Shown here: positions 42,301-54,300 of the stretch, piece by piece | Layout: every line of letters starts with the position of its first letter | How positions within the stretch are numbered: position 1 is the first letter of the stretch | Assembly: GCA_963402885.1 (NCBI GenBank) | Contig: OY727094.1 | Span: forward strand, 21,268,501 to 21,332,500 | Source: Antedon bifida | Lineage: Eukaryota > Echinodermata > Crinoidea > Comatulida > Antedonidae | Reading direction: 5' to 3' | Length of the DNA stretch: 64,000 nucleotides | Translations under genes and position numbers: made by a program | Notes under the pieces: generated by a model | Seen by the model: only the letters and a program-made list of their open reading frames with translations | Database searches by the model: none | What the model was told of the DNA's origin: nothing

Positions 42301-45300
42301 TATGACTTAAATTTTCACAAAGTGTCAAAACAAAATTATGCTTGGTTTTTAGCCTATGATCAATCATAAAAAATCATAAAATCGCACGTAAGTCACGTTG
42401 CGCAACTCTGACGTCATCAAAAAATAGGAGGTGCACAACTTCACGTAAATGCCCATATGTTGACAAAGTTATGAAATGTTATGTTTACAAGTTTTTGAGA
42501 TACGTGAGACACAAAAATGCAGGAGAAAGAAATAAGAAAAAACTAGATTTGAACTCGTCACTACGGACGAGTTAGGTTATCCGCAGCGCAAACGCCACGT
42601 GCACATCATACGTTAGAATATAACGATTATGCCATTGAAAAAAATGTTAGTGCGCTCTCTATTTTGTGTCACGTCTAAGTATATACAGTATAACACTATA
42701 TACTGTATACGTACTACATACAGTGCAGAATAGGTGAAAATAAGTGACCAAAGTTATTGACGCTTTTGGACATGATGACGTCACAACAAATTTAAAAATG
42801 GTAAATCATGCGAAAGATAATTGATTGACCTAGACAATATAAAAACATGGGGGGAAATGAAATACGGATAAGTGGAGATGCGCTCTATTAAATGTGATGA
42901 GCTATGACGAAAGAGACAAAAATCCTCTATTTTATATTCGAGTGGCCATACGATGACGTCACAATATCCGGTTAGCCATATCGATGCATGATTCGATATC
43001 TACAACTCATCTACTTTCAGAATATGTAATAAACAATAAAATTCACTTTGTAGTTTAGAATCTATGACTGTTTAAAAAAAGGCATAATTTTGACGAATTT
43101 TTGAACTTTTTCATCAAAAACGCACGCAAATTATCCAATTCCGCGTGCTCGTATGACGTGATTTTAAAGCGAAATTGTTTAAAAATTGGTAAAATTACTA
43201 GAAAAGGCTGGAAAAACATAAATCATGTAAAAAAATTATATTTTTGCGCTGCATGCGCACGCGCGCGTAAAATAATTGCGCGTGTGTGGGAATTTTTGAA
43301 ATGCTCAAAATGACATGAAACGCGTAGAAAGTTGATTAGAAGTTGATTTTTCGTATTTTGAAATTTTAAACGCGCGTGCGCGCGTAACTTTCTGCGAAAC
43401 GTGCCATTTTTAATCCATAGAAAGTTTGCCCTTGATATGACTTAAATGTTCACCAAGTGTCATTACAAAATTACTTTTGGCTTTTAGTCTATGTTAAATA
43501 CGCGAAATTCATAAAATCGCGCGTAACTTACGCTGCGCGACTCTAAAGTAAAAAAACGAACTGTCCTGCACTTCTACAGATAGAGGTCAATCTTCTGACA
43601 AAGTTATACAATGTAATGTTGATAAGAATTTGAGATACACGTGACACAAAATTCTGGGAAAGAAAGAAGAATAAGATAGACTAGATTTGAACTCGTCACT
43701 TTGACGAGTTCGGGTTATCCGCGCAAACGCAACATGCACATACTTATAACTATATGAACCTCGACAATTATTATGCCACCCTATGACATGAAATTAATAT
43801 GTTTACAGTGCTGAATTGTACCTATTATGTAGCATACACCATATTACAGTATTTTACAGAATAAACTGTATATGTTATATACAGTGTAGCATAGACAAAA
43901 TTACGAGACCCATCTTTTAAATCCAATTTTTAACACGATGATGTCATCAAATTGACATATAAAGATAACAATTTTAGAAGATAATTATCTAAAAATTTAC
44001 ATTAAAACAAATTTGAAGAATTTTGGGCACGTAAAAGTGAGATGCGCTCTCGTTTAAACGCAATGAACTTTTACGCAAGAGATGAAAATATGACTTTTTG
44101 AATTCAACTGGCCATATGATGACGTCACAACATCTGATTGGCAAAATATTCACATCAATTCGTATCTACAATCCAATAGCTTCCAGAAAACGTTTTAATC
44201 ATGATTATCACTTTTATTCTGATGAGCTATAATAGATTGAAATTTACTGTAAAGATGAAAATAAGTGACCCACGTTATTTACGTTTTTAGACATGATGAC
44301 GTCATAAAAATTAAAATATTTTTAATTCATGCGAAAGATAGTTGATTACCGTAGACAATATTAAAATTTCGGGGGAAATGGAATACGTATAACCGAGAAG
44401 CGCTTTGTTGAATTTGATGAGCAATAACGAAAGAGTAAAAAATCCTATATTTTACATTCGTGTGGCCATACGATGACGTCATAACATCCGAGTGGTAAAG
44501 GTTCTGCATGAATTCATATCTACAACATATCTGCTTACATATTAAATTTTAAAAATTGGGGGTCGTGGATGATCCTGAGGAGCTATAATAGATTAAAAAT
44601 AGGCTTAATTTTGACAATTTGTTGTCACTTTTGCAACTAAAACGCGCGCAAATGGTCTAAATCAACGTGTTCGTATGACGTCATTTTAATTTGAAATGAT
44701 GTAAATCTTTTTTAAAATGACTAAGAAAGCCTGTAAAATCATAATTCAAGAAAAAAACACATGATTTTCATGTTCCGTGCGCACCTTACGCGTAATTTTT
44801 TTCGCGTGCGTGGGAATTTTTGACATGCTCAAAATGTCATGATCAGCGTAGAAAGTTGATTAGAAATTAATTTTGCGCATTTTGAAATTTTAAATGCGCG
44901 TGCGCGCGTAACTTCTTGTGAAACATGCTATTTTTAATCCATAGAAAGTTTTCCCATGATATGACTTAAATTTTCACCAAGTGTCAATACAAAATGACTT
45001 TTGGTTTATAATCTATGATCAATCATTGAAATTCATAAAATCGCGCGTAACTTACGCTGCGCGACTCTAACGTCATATAACAAAGTTTCTTGCACATCTA
45101 CAGCTACAGGTCAATCTTTTGACAAAGTTATACAATCTTATGTTGACAAGGATGAGAGATATGCGTGCAACAAAATTCCGGGAAAGAAAGAAGAACAAAG
45201 AAGATGAAAAAAAAAAAAGATATTTACAATCACAAGGGTTATCCGCAACTTCTAAGTTGCGGATAACCAAAAAACTAGATTTGAACTCGTCACTTTGACT

Positions 45301-48300
45301 AGTTCGGGTTATCCGCGCAAACGCAACATGCACATACGTTTAAAATATATGAACGCCGACAATTATTATGCCATTCTATGACATGAATTAAATATGTTTA
45401 CAGTGCTGAATTGTACCTATTTTGTAGCATACAGCATATTACAGTATTTACAGAATACACTGTATTATGTTATATACAGTGTAGCATAGACGAAATTACG
45501 AGACCCATCTTTTAAACCCAATTATTAACACGATGACGTCATCAAATTGACATATAAAGATAACTATTTTAGAAGATAATTATCTAAATAATTACATTAT
45601 TACAAATTTGAAGAATTTTGGGCACGTAAAAGTGAGATGCGCTCTCGTTTAAACGCAATGAACTTTTACGCAAGAGATGAAAATATGACTTTTTGAATTC
45701 AACTGGCCATATGATGACGTCACAACATCTGATTGGCAAAATATTCACATAAATTCGTATCTACAATCCAATAGCTTTCAGAAAACGTTTTAATCATGAT
45801 TATCACTTTTTATTCTAACGAGCTATAACAGATTGAAATTTACTGTAAAGATGAAAATAGGGATCCCACGTTATTTACATTTTTATACATGATGACGTCA
45901 TAAAAATTAAAATATTTTTAACTCACTCCAAATATTGTTAAATAGACTTGCCAGAATTATCCTATATGCTGATATTAGAACACCTGTTGATGATCTCATG
46001 ACATCACTCAATTGGAAACATATAAATCAACGATGGGACCATAATATTCTTATAATGACCTTTAAATGTTTAACAGGTACTGTTCCCGATTACCTAATTG
46101 ATTTTTATGATTTTATTGATAATTATCACAATTTAAATACAAGAAGCAAATCGAAAAACACTTTAGTCTTACCAAAATGGCATAATGATTCTGGTAAAAG
46201 AACATTTCAATACCGCTCAGTCAAACTCTGGAATAATCTTTCACCAGATATTCGCAGCTCTATAAATTCATTAACTTTGCAATCGTTTAAAAATTTGATC
46301 TAACTGTATTTTTCTCTTGCTTCTTGTGATATTGTAGTCTTTAAAAACGTTTTCATAATTTTCCATTTTTATTGTTTATATTTGTAATTTGTAAGTGTTA
46401 ACTGGACTTCAAGGAAGAACAATGTACAAATATTGAATGAATATCCAGAATAAAGAAAGATTTCTATCTATCTATGCGAAAGATAGTTGATTGACCTAGA
46501 GAGTATTACAATATCTGTGGAAATGGAATACGTATAAGCGAGATGCGCTCTATTTAATGTGATGAGCAATAACGAAAGAGTAAAAAATTCTATATTTTAC
46601 ATTTGTGTGGCCATACGATGACGTCATAACATCCGAGGGGTAAAGATTCTGCATGAATTCATATCTACAACATATCTGCTTACATATTAAATTAAAAAAA
46701 TTGGGGGTCATGGATGATCCTGAGAAGCTATAATAGATTAAAAATAGGCATAATTTTGACAATATGTTGTCACTTTTGCAACTAAAATGCGCGCAAATGG
46801 TCTAAATCAACGTGTTCGTATGACGTCATTTTAATTTGAAATGATGTCAATCTTTTTTAAAATAACTAGGAAAGACTGTAAAATCATAATTCAAGAGAAA
46901 AACACATGATTTTCATACTCCGTGCGCACCTTACGCGTAATTTTTTTCGTGCGCGTGGGAATTTTTGACATGCTCAAAATGTCATGATCAGCGTAGAAAT
47001 TTGATTAGAAATTAATTTTGCGCATTTTGAAATTTTAAATGCGCGTGAGCGCGTAAGTTCTTGTGAAACATGCCATTTTTAATCCATAGAAAGTTTGCCC
47101 ATGATATGACTTAAATTTTCACCAAGTGTCAATACAAAATAACTTTTGGTTTATAATCTATGATCAATCATTGAAATTCATATAATCGCGCGTAACTTAC
47201 GCTGTGCGACTCAAACGTCATATAACGAAGTTTCTTGCACATCTACAGCTACAGGTCAATCTTTTGACAAAGTTATAAAATCTTATGTTCACAAGTAATA
47301 GGGGATATGCTGGTCACAAAAATCCGGGAAAGAAAGAAGAATAACAAAGAAGATGAAAAAGATATTTACAATCACAAGGGTTATCCGCAACTTTACAAGT
47401 TGCGGATAACCAAAAAAAAAAAGATCGTGACAATAACAAGGGGTTATTCGCCAAGTGCGGATAACCAACTAGACATGAAACTCGTCACTTTGACGAGTTA
47501 GTTATCCGCACGACAAACGCCACATGCACGTCATACGTTGGAATATTGCACACAGAAAAAGATTATGGCATTATGACCTGAACTGAAGAATATCATATCT
47601 TGTTAGTGCTGAATTCTGTCTATTTTGTGTCATATAGTATATACAGTATAATCTGTATACATATTTCATACAGTATAGAATAGGTGAAATTACGGGACCC
47701 ACCGTTTATTCCAATTTTTAACATGGCGACGGTATTAAAATTAAACACTAAGGATAGTCCAGGACTAAAGATAGTCCCCTTTCATGAATACCAGCCTTAG
47801 ATAGCAATTTCGGAAGGACATTATCTCACCAACAACATATTAACGTGTAGAAGAAATTTGAATACGTAGAATATGGATGCATGCTCGTTTAAATGTGATG
47901 AACTATGACGCAAAATATGAAAATACGACTTTTTTTATTCAACTGGCCATATGATGACTTCACAACATCCGATTGGCAAAATGTTCACATTAATTCGTAT
48001 CTACAGTCCAATAGCTTCCAGAAAACGTTTTAATCATATTTATCACTTTTTATTCTTACGAGCTATAACAGATTAAAATTTACTGTAAAGATGAAATTAA
48101 TAACCCTGTTAATTATAATTTTTAGGCATGATGACGTCATAATAATTAAAATATTTTTAACTCATGCGTAAGATAGTTGATTGACCTAGACAATATTAAA
48201 ATCTCGGAGAAAAAGGAATACAGATAGGCGTGATGCGCTCCATTGAATATGAAGAGACAAAAATCCTATATTTTTCATTCGTGTGGCCATACGATGACGT

Positions 48301-51300
48301 CACAATGTCCGGTTAGCCATATTGATTCATGATCCGATATCTACAACTCATCAACTTCCAGAATATGTAATTAAAAAAAAGTTCACCTCGTTGTTTAGAA
48401 TCTATGACTGTTTAAAAAAAGGCACAATTTTGACGAATTTTGACGATTTTTTTAACTTTTTCATCAAAAACGCACGTAAATTATCCAATTCAACGTGCCC
48501 GTATGACATAATTTTAAGTCGAAATTGTTTAAAAGTTGGTAAAATTACTAGAAAAGGCTGAAAAAACATAAATCATGCAAAAAAAATTGTTTTCAACGCT
48601 ACGTTCGCACCATGCGCGTAAAAAAATTTTTTACATGCTTAAAATTACATGAAACGAATTACTGACAAAATGAAAATGCTGTGGGTATATCAGTGGCTGG
48701 ATCTCAATGGAGATACAAAAAAAAGGGGAAAAACTAATCAAAAACGATAAAGTAAAACAGCCAGAAAAGTTAGCAGAGCTTTCGGGCAACACTAGCCCTT
48801 CATCAGTGCAAGTGAAGGTACTTGGACAAGATAGATAGATTATATCAGGCAAGCGCTGCCCGAGTGGACAGGAATAAAAGAAATAAAACAATAGGGGCAT
48901 GGTGAATAGAGGGTGTAGATAGTATTGTGTAGAAAACAAAGAAGAAAGCTCGGTAGATATAAACAATTTTGGAATGGAACTTAAAAAACAGCTAAATGTC
49001 CCTTTGACTAATTCCAAAAAAATTAAAAAAAATGTTGAAGTATCATAATAGTTATTAACTATCACCAAAAATTTGTCGACAAAAAAATCATTTTACTGAA
49101 ATACAGACGTTTTTTTGTTAAAAAATAACTTTGACTTCCAGTCAAAGTTTTCGATCAAAACATATCCCATAATGAAACGTGCTTGTTTGGCTACTCTGTA
49201 TGCATAATCATAAAACTTCCTCACGATCTGTGTGAAAACACCTTCTCAACCGTGACGAGTTGTAAACAATCCTAATTAGCATATGCATAATGCGTACTCG
49301 TGGTTTGAAATCTTTGTTTACTTTCGCTCACGACGATTTTCCAGACAAAATGTAATCAAACTAATTTACCTGTTAATTATGTAAACTTGTTGCTTTTGGC
49401 TCGAATTTTCGACTTAAAGTGAATAACTTTAATATTACAGTACTTTGATATGGCCAATTTAAATTTAGAATATTTTGACCTTCATTTTTTTTGTTTTCAA
49501 GGGACAATACATCTTTAAATTTTGGTAGTCAATGGAATAATTTTACCAATCTGGGAGTATGACAATTAATTGATTGTCTTATCCGAAAAATGCGGCCAGT
49601 TGGTTACTCTTAAATTTTTCAGTAGAGTCAACCAGTGAACAAGTTTTGCAAGATTCGTTGCAAAGGTGACTGCCCAAATTTTGGCTGTCGTGACAGTTCA
49701 TTTCACTTTTAAATTTGGATCTGACCCCATGATCTGACTCCATGATCTGACTAATATATCACAAAGGAATGGGAGGTCTACGAAATGCAATAATAATAAA
49801 TTTTGAATTTGGTTAATTTTGCGAATAAAGTCTGTGGAGTCCTGAATGTATGAAGGGAGATCAGTCACATAAGTAAATCATCCACATATTCAGACATTTT
49901 CTCTGTAGCAGTGCCATTGCCCGAAATAATGGGTCTACCAGGATTGCCTGCTTTGTGGATTTAGGTATGAAATAAAATCTGCCTGGAACTGGATTAACCT
50001 GTGCCAAATGAGGTCCAATCTTAGGATCAATGGAGTGTTTTTTTACCATCACAGAAACAGATTTGACCACCTTATCCGCAATTTCCAGGGTGGGATCCGT
50101 TATAAGTTTACGTTAATGAAGAGGATTGTTTAGCTGTCTTAAGGACTCCTTTTCATAAAATTTGATGTTCATAGCAACAGTAGCAGAACCAGTAGCAGAA
50201 CCTTTATCAGCGGGTTTAATGATGATATCATTATGCTGATGCAATTTGGCAATGGCCTGCCTCTCTTGTTTTGAGAGACTGTCACGTTTATCTGGACTCG
50301 GGACGAAGTTTTGTACATTGTCCTCAATAGCCTGAATAAATGTTTCTAAAGCTGGACAACGATGTTTAGGTGGATTTCAGGAACTTTTTGGTTTAAATTT
50401 TCTAACGTTGCCTTCATTTTGCGTGGTGCTGCTTTCTGAATCAGCAAAAAATTCACGTAATCGTAATATTCTGGAGAAAGACTCCATATCCAAAGATAAT
50501 TGTTGTGTGCCGACCTGCCTTGGTTTTGGGCAGAATTTAAGTCCTCGGGAAATAAGTTTTTTCTCTCCTTCGGAAAGTCGACAATTAATTTCAACAACTG
50601 AATCAGGAGGTGGTGTTGCTCCGATTCTTGTTATAAGTCCGAATGAACCTTCTGCAGGGTTTCCTAAAAGCCCTGAAATCATCCGAAGGTAGAGTCATTT
50701 GTGTTGAAATGACCAGGTCTGCAGGTAGACCAAATTTGTGTTGTCCACTTCGGGTCATTACCGTTGATTGCTTACGGCAATCATTGGCGATAATCCTGAG
50801 TTTGTTTTGAAACGCGGATGCACAAAGTTCTCTTTTCAACTTCTTAGTTCTAGAGTGAGTTTCAACGTCAAACTCAGTGAGGATTTTGCGGCAATTGCCA
50901 ATTTGGAATATATAGTCACAAAAAAGAACGGGTTAACTAAAATTCAGAAGCAGATGCAAAAATAACAGAACTCAACATTAGCAGAAACTAATTGACTATA
51001 TAAAGCAATAATACCACTGGGGCTAGAGATGTCTCTACAATGTTTCCACATGAATCCAAGCATTTTATTTCTGTTACAAATAATGTGGTCAAAGAAAATT
51101 AATTCTTTTTAAATATCTGGGAGTTTTGTTTAGCACAACCGGACAATGGAAAAAGACTACAGAAGCAAATTGTTATCAAGCAAATAAAAGCCCTTTTCAG
51201 TTTAAAAAGTTGTTTTTTTAGTTCATTATCAGCAAATACATGGAATTATTTATTTGATGTAAACATTTTACCAATATTGACATATGGTAGTGAAGTGTGG

Positions 51301-54300
51301 GGAATGTCAAATTATATGGATATTAGCTAGGTTCACATTCAGAAATTATCGTGAGTTTCTTTATCATGATGTTCTATATGAACCTGCAGGAAGTCGTTAA
51401 CGTGACCTTGTTTATCATGTTAATTCCGGCAAACATGCTCTCGGAGAACCTGTTAATTATCATGATCTTACGAAGTTATCATGATATATTAGACACCGTT
51501 ATATGCAGAGACGAAATTCAACCAATCAGCGCTTGGTTATTTACTGCGTCATCGGCCACCCACCGGAAGAAGTCACCATTGTTGTTGTTTTGATTTCTTT
51601 GACCGCCAGCTTCAACAAGTTGTTTTTGCTTTGATAGTTATATTTCTTTGGTTTAACCCACTGTATCGTTTCGGACATCATACATCAAGTTAGACGATTA
51701 AAGAATGAAATACCGAAATCGAAATCGGGAGAACGAACCAGAAATTAATGTGAAACAGCCAGTACTATTTCGAAAGCTAGCCTAGACCATCCAACCCACA
51801 CTCGATCCACCACAAAGGCATGCATGACATACACGAAAAGGCTGACACTTCTGCTATTTGCATGCACGTCGCAACTTGCCTTTATTTTGTAAAATATTGA
51901 TTTTTAACCATGAAATGGATAATAAAATATCGTTGCATGTGTAAATTATTTCATATTCTTCAATTTATAGACTTGACTGATTTTTTAAACAAAGCTAATT
52001 CCTTAAATATACATCATAAATTTCTAGGCCAAATTTTTTTTTTAACAAAGTAAAACATGTATTGTACGTAAATGGTGGGGGTAGGGACTACTTACTAACT
52101 ATTCTAGACATATATATGCATAATAAATATTGTTGTCATGAATTTTAGTAAATACATTAAAATTAAAGTACTGTATTAATGTAATAATAAAATATTCGAT
52201 GTAGTGTGTGATTTAATAGACCAATGTATCATGTGACGGGACACTAAAAAATACGTAGGCCTATAGCCTGGTGAATAAATTCCTCCATGTTCAATCCGTC
52301 GTGCAAACAGAGAGTGTACTGTGGAATGTTTGTTTGTGTAAATAAATCACTTACCAACTCCATTTTCAAACAAGATGAGATTTTTATAGTTAAAATCTTG
52401 TTTTGAAACCTAAAGTTCTGCAAAATTACGGAGTTAATAAATATCATCGATTTTGAACGTTCTTTATTGCTGCCGAAATTGTAAAAACTTCAGAAAGGTA
52501 AGCGTGAGTGAGGTAAAATTACATACAGGCCAGGTTTGTTTTCAAATTAATTCACGCTCTCTACTTAGGCCTACTTTTTGACACGAAATATTTGAGGCAA
52601 AGATGCCATGGCTCATCCGCAAGAGAACCATGGACAACGCCTATTAGTTAATATTATTTGTTATCTTAGGCCTGCTGGCTAGCTACTACAAACAAACCCT
52701 TGCCACGTGTGCTCCGAACATGTGTGTTTGGCCTTTCACGCATCGGTGCACCTCATTAGTATATTCTATGTGAACGCTCTTCCTGTTAACATGATATTCA
52801 ATATCATGATACGACAGCACGATAAAATCTTATGTGAACGTGGCTATTGGCAAAATTCAAAATAGATTCTGTAAATATCTGTTGGAAGTAGAAATGCACC
52901 AGATATAGCTGCTACTGCAGGAATGGGAAGGTTTTCTCATGTTTAATTAATATTTTTCATTTTTTTAAATAGATAATAATCGTTATGCTAATGAATGTTA
53001 TTTATATCAATTAAGAAGAGCTAAATGAAATGAATTATGTTGGTTATATTATGTTTAGAAAATTCTCTGTTCCATTGTTGTTGTTTGTTTATGTTTGGTT
53101 GTCACAGCAGGTCCATGATTCTGCTTCTTTTATTTCAGATCTAAGGTTGAGACTCACTGTTATAGACCACATTTTAATCAAAAGGTAAGAACATATTCAA
53201 GATTAAACTAGATTTGAACTCGTCACTATGGACGAGTTAGGTTATCCGCATCCGTATACATACTATATACAGTGCAGCATAGATGAAATTACGAGACCCA
53301 TCTTTTAATCCAATTTTTAACATGATAATGTCATCAAAATGAAGCACGTAGATAGCAATTTCGGAAGGGAATTATCTGAGCAACAACATATTAACATGTT
53401 GAAGAAATTTGGATACCTAGAATATGGATGCGCTCTCTTTTAAATGTCATGAACTATGACGCAAAATATGAAAATACGACTTTTATAATTCAACTGGCCA
53501 TATGCTGACGTCAAAACATCCGATGCGCAAAATTTAATTTAATTCGTGCCAGCATCATTAATCATTAGGGACACCACAGGACGGTGCTCATGAATAATTT
53601 ATGCATGAGCTTTAACAATTCCGTCTTAAATTTTTGAGGACGATAAAGTTGCCAGAAATAATGTATATATAACCATATATATACAATTCAAATTACATTT
53701 AAAGATGGAATTTTAAGAACTCTATATAATATTTGAAATATAAAGTAGCACATACCTTGTTGGTTGTACCTGCATTGTTGATGAAAAGCCAAGACCAGCC
53801 ATAATCATTGCAGCTCTAAAAGTGAAACAGTAAAATCAAGAACTTTAAAATACAATAGAGTGTTAATATTATGTAATTAAAGGTAAACGTGAAGTGTAAT
53901 AAAGATCTAAGAAACTTGAAAACACAAGGCTTTCTAAGTTGAATATACAGTACAAAAGACAGCCAGCCAGGCAGTCAGCCATCACTTTCTTAAGAATTCG
54001 CATCACAAAGGCATGGGCTACACAGTGACGAAGTTCATAATAGCGATGCTGTATCTCTCCATCTTCTATTAAGCAGGTGCATTAAATCAACATTTTCTCA
54101 TTGTTGAAGTCAGAATAGCTGTTTTTCACCAATTGAAAACATTCCTCTATATCCACGCTCTTTCTAAGTTTTGCTGCGTTGCCTCATCCCATGGCTTTGC
54201 TATCCAATAGACTGGAATCAGCACATCTCCAAGACACAATATGTGGTGAAGTAAACTTTTTTTGTACCGCCTCTTTAAGAGCTCTAAAACTCGTCAGTTG

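Larger units (their letters stand above)
35020..48650 (+). repeat. Head-to-tail array of Helentron-like repeats
   Basis: Eight copies or part-copies (d to k) lie in the same orientation with little between them. By eye I count at least 23 TGACGTCA octamers in the array. Two other elements have inserted into it (38148-39200 and 45926-46474). No gene was recognised in the array apart from LINE remains. Confidence 0.85.
48655..50870 (-). mobile_element. Broken Penelope-like element
   Basis: Minus-strand coding from about 50870 to 49860 resembles the amino-terminal part of Penelope-like polyproteins ([34 protein letters not shown], and a GRFYFIPK block). At 48655-48850 lies terminal sequence with a hammerhead-like motif. 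Several breaks are present and the catalytic part is missing. The TTAA-type MITE at 48985-49514 lies within it. It is a fossil copy, and related pieces are at 18790-19260 and 20165-20230. Confidence 0.8.

Noticed and set aside
35020-48650. CRISPR-like or simple satellite array
   Set aside because: Units are 0.8-3 kb with hairpin ends and dispersed copies outside the array; there are no short regular repeats with unique spacers.
48631-49068. A 145-codon minus-strand open frame
   Set aside because: It runs across the end of a Helentron-like copy, Penelope-like terminal sequence and a MITE end, so it is a chance frame across element junctions.
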